Positions 8,283-16,788 of a DNA stretch of 64,000 nucleotides are shown here, piece after piece. Positions within the stretch are counted from its first letter, which is position 1. Each line of letters starts with the position of its first letter. The notes beneath the pieces were generated by a model. It had not been told where the DNA came from, did no database searches, and saw nothing but the letters and a program-made list of their open reading frames with translations. This DNA comes from a virus: positions 36,553 through 100,552 of the IMG/VR virus record IMGVR_UViG_3300012036_000005; one strand, given 5' to 3'. A program made the position numbers and the translations under genes.

Positions 8283-8310
8283 GAGTGGGGACAGAGTGTC
8301 CCCACTCACT
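8283..8310 (+). terminator. hairpin between hsp20 and clpS
   Basis: A perfect 10-bp stem (8283-8292 with 8298-8307, loop AGAGT) then ACTTT. It may be a weak terminator that lowers clpS expression relative to hsp20. Confidence 0.6.
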
Positions 8311-8327
8311 TTATAAGAGAGGTAACA

Positions 8328-8654
8328 ATGTCAGATTCAGAACTTGAAATTACTATTGAAATTGATAATATAGTTGACGAAAGCGTTGATGAAATTGTCA
8401 ATGAACCCGGCCGTTATAAAGTTATCTTTTTAAATGATAACGTTACTCCCATGGAATGGGTAGTAGATTTGCTAACTAGGGTATTTAAACATAAGGTTGA
8501 AAGAGCAGCCGAATTAACTATGGAAATTCATACTGAAGAATCAGCCGTGGTTGGAATATTTAATTATGAAGTAGCAGAACAAAAGGCTTTTGAAACTGTA
8601 AGGCAGAGTCGTGATAACGGATTTCCATTACAGGTCAAGGTCGAAGAAGAATAA
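8328..8654 (+). CDS. clpS: ClpS adaptor protein
   Basis: A 108-residue ClpS. The core YKVIFLNDNVTPMEWVVDLL carries the Asn-Asp and the TPMEW hydrophobic pocket that bind N-degrons, followed by the amphipathic helix and the VVGIFNYEVAEQKA strand-helix. The start at 8328 follows GAGAGGTAAC. ClpS brings N-end-rule substrates to ClpAP and blocks SsrA-tag degradation by ClpAP. The window also encodes ClpP and a tmRNA, so the phage may steer what the host Clp machine degrades. No ClpA or ClpX is present here, so the phage proteins would use the host ATPase. Confidence 0.92.
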   Translation: MSDSELEITIEIDNIVDESVDEIVNEPGRYKVIFLNDNVTPMEWVVDLLTRVFKHKVERAAELTMEIHTEESAVVGIFNYEVAEQKAFETVRQSRDNGFPLQVKVEEE

Positions 8655-8668
8655 TTATAAGTAGCTTT

Positions 8669-9211
8669 ATGAACAATTTAAAGCAACTTACATATGAACA
8701 TCACCGAAATGCAGAAAGACAAGAGTTTGTAAAAGAACTAATGTCAGGATCAATCGACCCTGACAGATATGCTACATATCTTTTCAATCAACATGCTTGT
8801 TATAACGTATTAGAAAGCATAGCTTATCTTTATGATCTTTTTTCAGAAATACCAGAAGTACCTAGATCAAAATTAATTTGGGAAGATTTTAATGAACTCT
8901 GGGGAGAACGCCCAGAGTCTCCCCAACCTCTACCCACAACTGGCAGGTATTTAGAACATCTCAAGTCTATTATGGATGATCCGGAAAAAATACTTGCCCA
9001 TGTCTATGTTAGACACATGGGTGATTTGTCAGGTGGCCAAATGATTTCTCGAAAGGTTCCTGGACAGGGTAATTTTTATAAATTTAGTGGTGATATAGAG
9101 GATATTAAGACTCGTTTCAGAACTTTACTTCATGATGGAATAGCCGATGAAAGTAAGATATGTTTTGAATTTGCCACTAATTTATTTAAGGATATGTCGG
9201 AGTTAAAATGA
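8669..9211 (+). CDS. ho1: heme oxygenase
   Basis: A 180-residue heme oxygenase of the HO-1 class. His12 in YEHHRNAER is in the position of the proximal heme ligand, and the distal helix motif GDLSGGQ is intact. It is shorter than cyanobacterial HO1 (about 240 residues), as are other phage versions. It would cleave heme to biliverdin IX-alpha, Fe2+ and CO using ferredoxin electrons. Its stop overlaps the start of the bilin reductase by four bases, so the two enzymes are made together. Confidence 0.92.
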   Translation: MNNLKQLTYEHHRNAERQEFVKELMSGSIDPDRYATYLFNQHACYNVLESIAYLYDLFSEIPEVPRSKLIWEDFNELWGERPESPQPLPTTGRYLEHLKSIMDDPEKILAHVYVRHMGDLSGGQMISRKVPGQGNFYKFSGDIEDIKTRFRTLLHDGIADESKICFEFATNLFKDMSELK

Positions 9212-9900
9212 CCACAGTATGGAATAAATTAGAATTATGCAAGGGTAAAATGATACACACTCTTGACAAATACCTTACAAGATATCATGAATCTAAATTA
9301 GAGAAATTTAATCAACCAGAAAATGGATGGTTAAATCTAACATGGAAGAGTAAAGATGTTAGGCGAGCACACATTGATGTGGTAGATGCTCGTGAAAAAA
9401 GGGGATTGTGGATGATGCACGTTTGCATCTTTCCTGATCTCACAAATGATTCTCCTATATACGGATTTGACGTTATAGCCGGAAAAAATAAGATAACAGG
9501 AGCCTTTCACGATTTCTCGGTATCAAGTGGTGAAGAAGAACATCCTCTTGTAGCTTGGTATAAAGATCAAGTAGAAGACTTTATACCTAGTAAGAAAAGA
9601 GAATTACCCGAATGGGCTACTAATATTTTTACTGAATCGATGATAGCAGCAGGTAATGTTACATCCGAAGAAGAGATTGACAAGATACTGGAGTTAGCTA
9701 ATAATAATTTAATAGTGTATTTAGAAAGCTTGCCCGAGTTTACAGGAAATGGCAATTCTGAAATTACATTAGGTTGTCAAAATTATTATTCTGATAATCA
9801 ACAAAAAAACCCTCATACACCTAAAGTAATGAAAGCATTGGGTCTCGATGATAAAGATGTTGAAACTTTTTGCAAAGACGTACTTTTTCCTATAGTATAA
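9208..9900 (+). CDS. ferredoxin-dependent bilin reductase (PcyX/PebS-like)
   Basis: A 230-residue member of the PcyA/PebS/PcyX family. It shows the family core YGFDVIAGKNKITGAFHDFS and the C-terminal helix region ending in FCKDVLFP, with N-P-x-T (KNPHTPKV) before it. It follows heme oxygenase with a 4-bp overlap. Such pairs in phages make phycoerythrobilin from biliverdin; PcyX was described from marine phage metagenomes tied to alphaproteobacteria. Which of PcyA, PebS or PcyX chemistry applies depends on active-site Asp/Asn positions that need an alignment. Confidence 0.85.
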   Translation: MTTVWNKLELCKGKMIHTLDKYLTRYHESKLEKFNQPENGWLNLTWKSKDVRRAHIDVVDAREKRGLWMMHVCIFPDLTNDSPIYGFDVIAGKNKITGAFHDFSVSSGEEEHPLVAWYKDQVEDFIPSKKRELPEWATNIFTESMIAAGNVTSEEEIDKILELANNNLIVYLESLPEFTGNGNSEITLGCQNYYSDNQQKNPHTPKVMKALGLDDKDVETFCKDVLFPIV

Positions 9901-9929
9901 AACTATAGAGTTGAAAAAAGGAGATACCT

Positions 9930-11255
9930 ATGCAGCATTTTGGTGTGCATAGTAACGAAATCAATCAATTGCTATATGGATTTAACGGACCTCAAAAAAG
10001 ACAATTAAAAAAATTATTCCTAAAACTTGCAAAGACACGTTTTAAAGAAGGACAAGAACAGTCATTTGAAGATGAAAAAGCTTTTATTGAAAGCTTTAAA
10101 ATCTTAATTGAGAAACTTGCAGCCAAAGCAACAGGAACACTAGAAGCAATCGAAGCTCAGTACCAAGAACAGTTTACAGAAGAACCAGACACTAAGATAA
10201 AAGGTGTATTAGGCAGAACTATGCCAGCAGCACCTGAATATACTCAAATTGAAAAAGCTGTACAAGATACTCTCCGTAGTGTTTTCTTTAATGCAGCTTT
10301 TGGTTCTAATACATTAGATGAACAAAGAGAAGATAGAACATTACTAACTGATTTCTTAGCAGCATGTGAAGATGGAATATTAGAATTAGGACCTCTCATA
10401 GACAAGAAATCAGGTAATATACTCGAAGAATTTCGTAAGACCAAATATGCCAAGTTAGAACCGTTTGTTAATGAATTACTTCAAAAGGTTCCAAGCGGAT
10501 CTGGTGCAGGCAGTTGGGGTCCTGCAGAATTAGGATTATCAATTGTTGGTACCCCTGTTAAGAAAGCAGATAAAGGTGATTTGTGCCTAGGCGACGGACG
10601 TAAGATTGAACTTAAGGCAAGTCGTGATCCAAAATCCGGAGCAAGAATTAATACTCCTGCTATAGGCAGTGGACGATCAGGTGAATCTAATTATACAAAA
10701 GCATGGAATAAATTTACCAAAGACTTTGGATTTTCTTATAAGAAAACCAGTAGATCAAGAGCAGTATTGTACGCCCATGATTTTATTAAAGGAAAGAAAT
10801 TAATACCTGGTCACCGTTCTATAACATTTACAAATTTTGGACCCACTGTGATTAACAAGGTATTAAATCCGGCTATAATTCTACACGATCCAACTAGAAA
10901 CGAAATAAAAGAGTTTTTAACTGATGTGGCATTATCTTCTGTTTTAGAAGAATACAAACCATTAGGTCGTAAGTTATTTAGAGCAGCTAAAGTAGTTAAA
11001 AGAAACAAGACAATAGATGGTGCTGCTTTCGTAGCAGAATATCTTCATATGTTACTTTCATTCTATGCTTTAACAGATGAAATAGAAGAAATAGTTATAA
11101 TTAATCCAATCTCTGGAAATTACGAAGTTGTTGATGCAACTGACACAGATACATTAAAAGACAAATTAGAATCAGGTGAAATAATATTAGGATCAACATA
11201 TATTGACTTTTCGGATTCTCAAAGCAAGGCGTCTCCTCAATTAGGAATATATTGA
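9930..11255 (+). CDS. large protein with a PD-(D/E)xK-like motif
   Basis: A 441-residue soluble protein with a strong ribosome site (AAAAGGAG). The centre has GAGSWGPAELGLSIVG, then KGDLCLGDGRKIELKAS near residues 212-228, an acidic-x(n)-E-x-K arrangement like PD-(D/E)xK nucleases. The flanking regions are helical. A known phage family of similar size is sometimes listed as a structural or head protein, so a nuclease role is a hypothesis. The stop lies at the promoter of the next unit. Confidence 0.5.
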   Translation: MQHFGVHSNEINQLLYGFNGPQKRQLKKLFLKLAKTRFKEGQEQSFEDEKAFIESFKILIEKLAAKATGTLEAIEAQYQEQFTEEPDTKIKGVLGRTMPAAPEYTQIEKAVQDTLRSVFFNAAFGSNTLDEQREDRTLLTDFLAACEDGILELGPLIDKKSGNILEEFRKTKYAKLEPFVNELLQKVPSGSGAGSWGPAELGLSIVGTPVKKADKGDLCLGDGRKIELKASRDPKSGARINTPAIGSGRSGESNYTKAWNKFTKDFGFSYKKTSRSRAVLYAHDFIKGKKLIPGHRSITFTNFGPTVINKVLNPAIILHDPTRNEIKEFLTDVALSSVLEEYKPLGRKLFRAAKVVKRNKTIDGAAFVAEYLHMLLSFYALTDEIEEIVIINPISGNYEVVDATDTDTLKDKLESGEIILGSTYIDFSDSQSKASPQLGIY

Positions 11256-11257
11256 GG

Positions 11258-11286
11258 TTGACAGACTTTGATAATCTTGCTATATT
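11258..11286 (+). promoter_or_regulatory. sigma70-type promoter
   Basis: TTGACA at 11258-11263, a 17-base spacer and TATATT at 11281-11286. A small hairpin in the leader (AAAGGC/GCCTTT, near 11320) precedes the ribosome site at 11350. Confidence 0.85.
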
Positions 11287-11359
11287 AATAATAGGGTTGC
11301 ACCTTAATATGCACGCAAAGGCCACGGTTAGCCTTTAACATATTTTATAGGAGAAATAA

Positions 11360-11626
11360 ATGGTCAAAGAAAAAGTTTTTATATGTAACTGCCATTCACC
11401 CGAACACCAAATTATTGTTAGTTATTTTAAAGAAGATCCAAAAGATCCATTTATATATGTACAACCAAGATTGAATCATTTTCATCCTCTTTGGAAAAGA
11501 ATTCTTTTCGCATTTGGATATGTTTTTAAAAGTCACGAAGCTAGATACGATGAGGTTATTTTAAATAAAGAGAAGATGATAGAACTTAGAGATTTAATCG
11601 ATAAAAAACTTGACGAGTTAAATTGA
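11360..11626 (+). CDS. hypothetical protein
   Basis: An 88-residue protein with TAGGAGAAATAA before its ATG. It starts with two possible metal ligands (FICNCHSPEH) followed by strand-rich sequence and a charged C-terminal helix. This type recurs in T4-type phages with no known role. Confidence 0.6.
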   Translation: MVKEKVFICNCHSPEHQIIVSYFKEDPKDPFIYVQPRLNHFHPLWKRILFAFGYVFKSHEARYDEVILNKEKMIELRDLIDKKLDELN

Positions 11627-11681
11627 TAATGCTAAATTAAAAACAAGCAATATTGCTTATAAAATTTTAGGAGTATTTTAT

Positions 11682-11927
11682 ATGGCTCGTTTGACTAAAA
11701 TCGAAGTTAAAAATATTAGAGATGCTGCTCCAGAAGTTCCCCCGGAGACTTGCCCAAATATTGACTTTGTTATTGATCGACTTGATGATTTTAAATTTCC
11801 TACTGAATCAGATCAACAACGTCAAGAAATGATTGTAGCTGTAATGGAATATATTCGAGTTGCAAATGACACTCTTCGTCAATCTTCTTATTATTGGTAT
11901 CAAGAATGGAATAAACTTGTTAAGTAA
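11682..11927 (+). CDS. hypothetical protein
   Basis: An 81-residue protein with a good ribosome site (TTAGGAG). It is mostly helical and acidic in the middle, with an aromatic C-terminus (YYWYQEWNKL). No family is recognised. It is the last gene before the structured RNA region at about 12.0 kb. Confidence 0.6.
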   Translation: MARLTKIEVKNIRDAAPEVPPETCPNIDFVIDRLDDFKFPTESDQQRQEMIVAVMEYIRVANDTLRQSSYYWYQEWNKLVK

Positions 11928-11989
11928 AGATTGAGATTATATGCCCGAATCCCAAAGATATTGTCATTTTGCACTAGTGCATAGCATTA

Positions 11990-12237
11990 AGAAAAAAAAA
12001 GAAAATGGCATAAGCTCGCTAAGACATATAATCAATAGTTCAGTGGACAAAAAAGGGTGTGTGTGGAGTAATAGACTCTTGAACTGAGAAGCACATACTT
12101 ACCGTAAGGGATAGACGTACTGTGGGGTAGACCCGAAAAACCCGGTGTCTGCGGTACGCCGTGAGAAATTCGAAGCCGGAACAGAACGTGGCTCGAACCT
12201 GACAGGAGGGTGGAATGCCCTCCATTTTTAAAGAGAG
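11990..12237 (+). ncRNA. structured non-coding RNA, unclassified
   Basis: The 316-base gap between genes holds a stable RNA, not an ORF. Seen: a helix AGTTCAG/TTGAACT enclosing about 60 bases (12032-12090), a TTCGAaGCC/GGCTCGAA hairpin (about 12169-12196), and a terminator-like GGAGGG/CCCTCC hairpin (about 12205-12223) with ATTTTT. It does not match my recollection of RNase P, SRP, 6S or tmRNA signatures. It could be a trans-acting RNA or a long 5' leader of the gene at 12243. Confidence 0.55.
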
Positions 12238-12242
12238 AAGAA

Positions 12243-12458
12243 ATGAAAGAATTAAGTGATTTTGCAGATGAATTAAAAGAAAAAGATCCTTATTTCCTTT
12301 GTGATAAAAACTCTGTGCAGCAATTGAGAGACTACGCTCAATGTTCTATGTTTGCGGCCAAAAAAGAAATAAATCGTAGGATCCTTTTAGATCAAATTCG
12401 AAATGCTGAATCAATTGAAGATATTAAATTAATCTTGGAGATAGCCTTATGCAAATAA
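12243..12458 (+). CDS. hypothetical protein
   Basis: A 71-residue charged helical protein. ATG at 12243 follows AGAGAGAAGAA; an upstream in-frame ATG lies in the terminator hairpin and is unlikely. Its end overlaps the start of the next gene by 10 bases. Confidence 0.55.
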   Translation: MKELSDFADELKEKDPYFLCDKNSVQQLRDYAQCSMFAAKKEINRRILLDQIRNAESIEDIKLILEIALCK

Positions 12459-12733
12459 AAAATCTTTTCATTCCGGTTTATTATGATAATATCTTTTTTG
12501 AAATTAAGACTAAAGAAGAAGTAGAAAATTGTCGCAAACAATTTAAGAGTTTTCGAATTTGGTTATATCCAACTGTTGTTTATGAAGATTGGTTTATTTC
12601 TCGTGAAATAGGGTATATAGGTTTTTTTCGAAATCCTATGCACGAAACATTAGCTATGATAAATTTAACACCAATTGAGAAAAAGGTTAAAGTAAGTTTC
12701 GTAGAGAAACTTAATGGAATACAAAGAATATGA
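12449..12733 (+). CDS. hypothetical protein, first of a paralogous pair
   Basis: A 94-residue protein. It shares the pattern FFE(I/L)-...-K-F-K-S-...-(I/L)YLYP-...-NP(M/T)HETLA-L-P with the next gene, so the two arose by tandem duplication. The pair overlaps by ATGA. The fold is likely alpha/beta; the function is unknown. Confidence 0.6.
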   Translation: MQIKNLFIPVYYDNIFFEIKTKEEVENCRKQFKSFRIWLYPTVVYEDWFISREIGYIGFFRNPMHETLAMINLTPIEKKVKVSFVEKLNGIQRI

Positions 12734-12993
12734 TAACTCTTGGTTATTATGAAACTTTATTTTTTGAATTATATTCAAAGAATGATCTTAAAAAGTTTCA
12801 ATCCAAATATAAAAGTCTTGTTATATACCTATATCCATTTTATTGTGTTGTAAACGAATCTTATAATAGAGGTTGGGTATTTTATTTTAAGAATCCGACA
12901 CATGAAACTTTAGCATTGTTAGAATTAAAACCATTGATTGTTAATATTGAGAGAACCTATAAAGATTATATTATAAGAAAGAAAAGACTTTAA
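12730..12993 (+). CDS. hypothetical protein, second of a paralogous pair
   Basis: An 87-residue paralogue of the preceding gene, with the same FFEL...YLYP...NPTHETLALLELKP layout and about one-third identity by eye. Translation is coupled at both ends. Confidence 0.6.
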   Translation: MITLGYYETLFFELYSKNDLKKFQSKYKSLVIYLYPFYCVVNESYNRGWVFYFKNPTHETLALLELKPLIVNIERTYKDYIIRKKRL

Positions 12994-12994
12994 A

Positions 12995-13540
12995 ATGAAA
13001 ACATTCTTAATAAGTGACACACATTTTGGACACGTGAATGCTTACAAGTTCACTAATTACGATGGTTCTCCTATGCGTCCTTGGGATAGCGTAGAAGAGG
13101 GTGATGCCATTATGATAGAAAGATGGAATTCCGTTGTAAAAGAAAATGATTTGGTATACCATCTTGGCGACGTTGCTATTCCTCGACGAGGATTAAAACT
13201 TGTTGAGCAATTAAACGGTCGTAAGAAATTGATTCGTGGTAATCATGATATTTTTAAAATGAAAGATTATACTGATTATTTTGAAGATATTCTAGGAACT
13301 CGAAAAATGGGAGAATTTATAATTTCTCATTATCCTGTACATAGAGATAGCATTCCTCGTTGGGCAAAGGCTAATTTACACGGTCATACTCATGGTAATA
13401 ACGTTCGCAAAGAAGTTCGAAATCAATATCTTCCGTGGCGTAAAAAAATAGAAGAAGATCCTTTATACCTTAATTTGAGTGTTGAAAAAATCAATTATAC
13501 TCCAGTTGACTTTGAAGAGATCAAAGCTAAATTTGCTTAA
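12995..13540 (+). CDS. calcineurin-like metallophosphoesterase
   Basis: A 181-residue phosphoesterase with all main metal motifs: SDTHFGH (residues 7-13), HLGDVA, RGNHD, SHYPVH and HGHTHG. It is complete and single-domain. The two-metal centre hydrolyses phosphomonoesters or diesters; the substrate is not visible. This short type is widespread in phages. Confidence 0.88.
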   Translation: MKTFLISDTHFGHVNAYKFTNYDGSPMRPWDSVEEGDAIMIERWNSVVKENDLVYHLGDVAIPRRGLKLVEQLNGRKKLIRGNHDIFKMKDYTDYFEDILGTRKMGEFIISHYPVHRDSIPRWAKANLHGHTHGNNVRKEVRNQYLPWRKKIEEDPLYLNLSVEKINYTPVDFEEIKAKFA

Positions 13541-13556
13541 ATATCTTGGAGAAGAA

Positions 13557-14393
13557 ATGATGGAAAATAAAGTATTAGTTGATTGGAGATTTGGTAACGT
13601 TTGTGATTGGAATTGTTCTTATTGTCCTTCAGTATTTAAGAATGGGTCTGCCCATTTCTTTGAAGAAGATGAAATTAAAGATGCATGTTTTAGATTAATA
13701 GAACATTATGAAGAGATGAATAAAAGAGTTGAATTTTCCTTTGTTGGAGGAGAGCCAACTATACATCCCGAGTTTATGTCTATCATGCGAGCGCTTCACA
13801 ATAGAGGAGCAGGTTCTATTGTTCACACAAACGGTGGCTCAAAGAATTTAGATTGGTGGAAGGAAATACGCCAATATGTTCATGCTATAAATCTTTCTAT
13901 TCATCTTGAATATACTTTTGTAAAAGAATTAACTGAACATTATATACCGCTTATAGAATTATTTGAATTGTCAGAACGAAGTTATTTTCAAATACCCTAT
14001 CTTCCGACGCATGATGAAAAAGCAACAGAGTTTCAAGGTATCATAAAAGAGAAAACAGGAAGAGCTGTTCCTAAGAGAGTTCTTTATCAAGATTCTCCTC
14101 GAAATACAAAATTATATGATTACGGTAATATAGAAGAAAAAGTAAAAACAGAAAATATTGTTAACGATAAAAGATTTGTTTACAAAGATTGGACTTGTTA
14201 TGCAGGCATTGATCAATTGGTGATTGATCCTATGGGTAACATATATCGAGGATGGTGTCGAATGGGTGGATTAATAGGTAATGTATTAGACGAAGAATTA
14301 GATTTACCAACAGACCCAATTGTCTGTTTAAGAGAAGCATGTCGTAATGGCTTTGATCAACAAGCAAAGAAAGTAGAAACTGATGGAATATAA
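13557..14393 (+). CDS. radical SAM protein with SPASM-like C-terminus
   Basis: A 278-residue radical SAM enzyme. The 4Fe-4S motif CDWNCSYC (CxxxCxxC) is at residues 17-24, and FSFVGGEPTIHP is the SAM-binding GGE motif. The C-terminal part (CYAGIDQLVIDPMGNIYRGWC, further Cys near the end) resembles a SPASM/twitch domain that binds extra iron-sulfur clusters and often acts on peptides. ATG at 13557 follows GGAGAAGAA. The next two genes (AbrB-like protein and zincin) overlap it in series. The substrate is unknown; no precursor-peptide gene is obvious. Confidence 0.82.
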   Translation: MMENKVLVDWRFGNVCDWNCSYCPSVFKNGSAHFFEEDEIKDACFRLIEHYEEMNKRVEFSFVGGEPTIHPEFMSIMRALHNRGAGSIVHTNGGSKNLDWWKEIRQYVHAINLSIHLEYTFVKELTEHYIPLIELFELSERSYFQIPYLPTHDEKATEFQGIIKEKTGRAVPKRVLYQDSPRNTKLYDYGNIEEKVKTENIVNDKRFVYKDWTCYAGIDQLVIDPMGNIYRGWCRMGGLIGNVLDEELDLPTDPIVCLREACRNGFDQQAKKVETDGI

Positions 14394-14553
14394 CGTAGAT
14401 GACATTTTTATTGAAAGAGAAGATGGAGATTTTGACATGATCATACCTCCTGAAATTGCAGAGAAGATGGGACTAGTATTTGGAGACAAACTTAAATTAG
14501 AACTTGGAGACAAAGGAACTATTATTATAACGAAAATAGAAGATGCAGATTGA
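14383..14553 (+). CDS. AbrB/MazE-type swapped-hairpin protein
   Basis: A 56-residue protein that starts inside the end of the radical SAM gene. The sequence IIPPEIAEKMGLVFGDKLKL, with a following beta strand TIIITKI, is the SpoVT/AbrB pattern of DNA-binding antitoxin-type proteins. It may regulate its operon or act as an antitoxin; a toxin partner is not apparent unless it is the downstream zincin. It overlaps the next gene by 11 bases. Confidence 0.7.
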   Translation: MEYNVDDIFIEREDGDFDMIIPPEIAEKMGLVFGDKLKLELGDKGTIIITKIEDAD

Positions 14554-15007
14554 TATAGTTGGTGGAACTTCTAGACAAAAAGAATTAATAAAAGATATGT
14601 TAGAATATTCGGGAAAACACTTGTTGTCTTCTCGTATGTATAATAGAATATCAATATATGTAACGATCAATAAGATTAAAGACAAAAATGGTGATTGTTG
14701 TTTTTCTGATGATAACCGCAGACCTAGAGAATTTTCAATTTCATTAAACAGAGAATTAAGGCAGAGAGACTTATTAGAAACAGTTGCACATGAAATGGTA
14801 CACATAAAACAATGGGCAACAAGTCAATTAATAGATTATATTAGTGACACTAACAAAGTCAAATATGATGGTAAGATCTATTACAAAGACAGAATAGAAT
14901 ATTGGGATTATCCTTGGGAAATCGAAGCATACGGAAGAGAAGTGGGCATTTTCATACGTTGGGCCAAAAAACGAGGAGAATGGGGGAAAAATTGGACTAT
15001 GCGTTAA
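14543..15007 (+). CDS. zincin-like metalloprotein (HExxH)
   Basis: A 154-residue protein with AHEMVHIKQW near residue 78, the HExxH zinc site, and a conserved C-terminal YWDYPWEIEAYGRE that may give the third ligand. The size and pattern are those of phage SprT-like/putative peptidase proteins. A cytoplasmic protease role is inferred. It overlaps the AbrB-like gene in the same operon. Confidence 0.72.
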   Translation: MQIDIVGGTSRQKELIKDMLEYSGKHLLSSRMYNRISIYVTINKIKDKNGDCCFSDDNRRPREFSISLNRELRQRDLLETVAHEMVHIKQWATSQLIDYISDTNKVKYDGKIYYKDRIEYWDYPWEIEAYGREVGIFIRWAKKRGEWGKNWTMR

Positions 15008-15015
15008 ATTAAACA

Positions 15016-15044
15016 TTGACATTATTTCTTGAATTGTGTATACT
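15016..15044 (+). promoter_or_regulatory. sigma70-type promoter
   Basis: TTGACA at 15016-15021, a 17-base spacer and TATACT at 15039-15044. It drives the operon starting at 15077. Confidence 0.88.
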
Positions 15045-15076
15045 TTATAAAGTACATAAACACACACGAGAAAATA

Positions 15077-15517
15077 ATGAAAAAAGGTCAGACAGTTTTG
15101 TTGAATGATGCATTAGCAGCAGCTTATACAGCGTATCGCGTTAATTATGGTTATATTAGAATTGAAGATGCTATTAGCAGGACTGACAGTTCTGGAGAAA
15201 GATACGCAGTAAGTTGGTCTAATGCAGAGTTAACCAAACATGCACTTGGTTACGTTTCTAATGTTCGTTATCATCGTAATATTCCTCAGGTCACAATTAC
15301 TAAAGAAGATAGAGAAAATGCTCTATGTGTTAAAAAATATATGACCGAGCTCACTATTAAAATTCTAACAGGAAAAGCAACTCCTGGAGAATCCATTGTC
15401 CATAGACTTTCAAGTCAAGAATTTATTGACGTTCGAAAAGAAATAATTTACATTGTTGGTATTCCGTTAATGATAGCTAAATATAACGTTTCTAAAAACA
15501 GAAAAAAGCAAAACTGA
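15077..15517 (+). CDS. hypothetical protein upstream of tilS
   Basis: A 146-residue basic protein. The start at 15077 lies downstream of the -10 box at 15039-15044; the longer frame begins upstream of it and is excluded. Its last base is shared with the first base of tilS, so it may work with TilS. No domain is recognised. Confidence 0.6.
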   Translation: MKKGQTVLLNDALAAAYTAYRVNYGYIRIEDAISRTDSSGERYAVSWSNAELTKHALGYVSNVRYHRNIPQVTITKEDRENALCVKKYMTELTIKILTGKATPGESIVHRLSSQEFIDVRKEIIYIVGIPLMIAKYNVSKNRKKQN

Positions 15518-16137
15518 TGATCAAAGTTCAAGGAAAACTTCCAAGAAAGCTAACAATCGCTTGTTCGGGCGGAGCAGATTCGATGGCAATTCTTGATTTC
15601 TTAATAAGAAATCACGAAGTGAAGGTTATTTTTTGTAATCACGGAACCGAAACTTCAGCAAGGTCTCAAGAGATCCTTGTTGATTATTTAATTAGCAAAG
15701 GTCTTTCTATTGAGACTTCATATTACATTAGTAACTTTCGTAATAAGAGACCACACGAAAGTCAAGAAGAATATTGGAGAGAATTTAGATATTCGATCTT
15801 TAAAGCAAAGAAAGACGAAACTGTAATTACTGCTCATCATTTAGATGATTGCGTCGAAACATGGTTGTGGCGTAGTTTAAATGGCAACCCTGGAATCGTT
15901 CCGTATCGAAATGAAAATGTAATTCGACCTTTTCGTCTTAATAGAAAAAGAGATCTTGAACTATGGTGTCATCTTAATAATGTTCCTTATTACGAGGACG
16001 AAAGCAATAAGGATACCAAATATACAAGAAATTATATTAGGCATGAATTAATGCCACATGCGTTGCACGTTAACCCGGGATTACATAAAGTAATAAAGAA
16101 GAAGGTACTCGAAGATGATTATGAAATCAAACAATAG
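15517..16137 (+). CDS. tilS: tRNA(Ile)-lysidine synthase, catalytic domain only
   Basis: A 206-residue N-type PP-loop ATPase. SGGADSM at residues 18-24 is the PP-loop, and FCNHG, AHHLDDCVETWLWR and the NxxxRNYIRHELMP region are TilS signatures. Cellular TilS is about 430 residues; this one lacks the C-terminal tRNA-binding domains, like short forms in some bacteria. It would turn C34 of CAU-anticodon tRNA-Ile into lysidine so that it reads AUA. The window has three CAT-anticodon tRNAs, one of which (51391) is the likely substrate. Confidence 0.85.
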   Translation: MIKVQGKLPRKLTIACSGGADSMAILDFLIRNHEVKVIFCNHGTETSARSQEILVDYLISKGLSIETSYYISNFRNKRPHESQEEYWREFRYSIFKAKKDETVITAHHLDDCVETWLWRSLNGNPGIVPYRNENVIRPFRLNRKRDLELWCHLNNVPYYEDESNKDTKYTRNYIRHELMPHALHVNPGLHKVIKKKVLEDDYEIKQ

Positions 16138-16333
16138 AAATATTTGGAAATTAAAGCCTGCTACAATTGAATTATCAACTGTGAGATTGCCGTTTAGAGA
16201 ATCCGGAGGAATATACGAGACCTGCCTCTTCACAAAAGATGAGTTCGAAGTTCTCGAACGATATAAGACAGTCGATGATGCAATTTTAGGACATCGTCGA
16301 TATGAAAAACAATATGGAGTTACTGACAAATGA
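16115..16333 (+). CDS. hypothetical protein
   Basis: A 72-residue protein overlapping the end of tilS. It contains a short beta-rich part (TIELSTVRLPFRESGGIYETCLF) and a helix. Its stop overlaps the next start (ATGA). The function is unknown. Confidence 0.5.
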   Translation: MIMKSNNRNIWKLKPATIELSTVRLPFRESGGIYETCLFTKDEFEVLERYKTVDDAILGHRRYEKQYGVTDK

Positions 16334-16788
16334 AAATAAAAAACGAAAGTGAAATTTTTACACAAGACGGTATTACAAAAATTGAAAAATTAAGAGATTC
16401 AAAATTTGTATGTGAATCTTGTATTCGAACAAAATATCCGGATGGAAATTGGGCAAATCAACCTGTTGCAATCTTCTACGGAAAAGAACCTCATCCAATT
16501 AGCAACAGTAGATACTTTGCATTATTTATTAATGGAGATAATAATATAATGGTTGCCAATGCACAAAGTGCAGTGGATGAACCAATTACCGGAGTTATAG
16601 CAGATAACGAAGAAATTATCTATAGTAGATATAGACATGATTTTAGAAAGTCTTCTGATAATTCTGTTTTTATAGATGGGGGTAGAGATTATGTTAAGAG
16701 TGGAATTTATCCACCTGAAAGATTTGTAACATTAAAGATAATAGATGGTGATTTAGTTATCGTTAATAAGGAAAATAAAGATGCCTAA
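16330..16788 (+). CDS. hypothetical protein
   Basis: A 152-residue protein with no recognised motif, in the same coupled run as the kinase that follows (8-base overlap). Possibly beta-rich. Confidence 0.5.
   Translation: MKIKNESEIFTQDGITKIEKLRDSKFVCESCIRTKYPDGNWANQPVAIFYGKEPHPISNSRYFALFINGDNNIMVANAQSAVDEPITGVIADNEEIIYSRYRHDFRKSSDNSVFIDGGRDYVKSGIYPPERFVTLKIIDGDLVIVNKENKDA

Noticed and set aside
11990-12237. RNase P RNA or one-piece tmRNA at 12 kb
   Set aside because: No CRI/P4-type RNase P blocks and no alanine-tRNA-like acceptor with a tag frame could be found.
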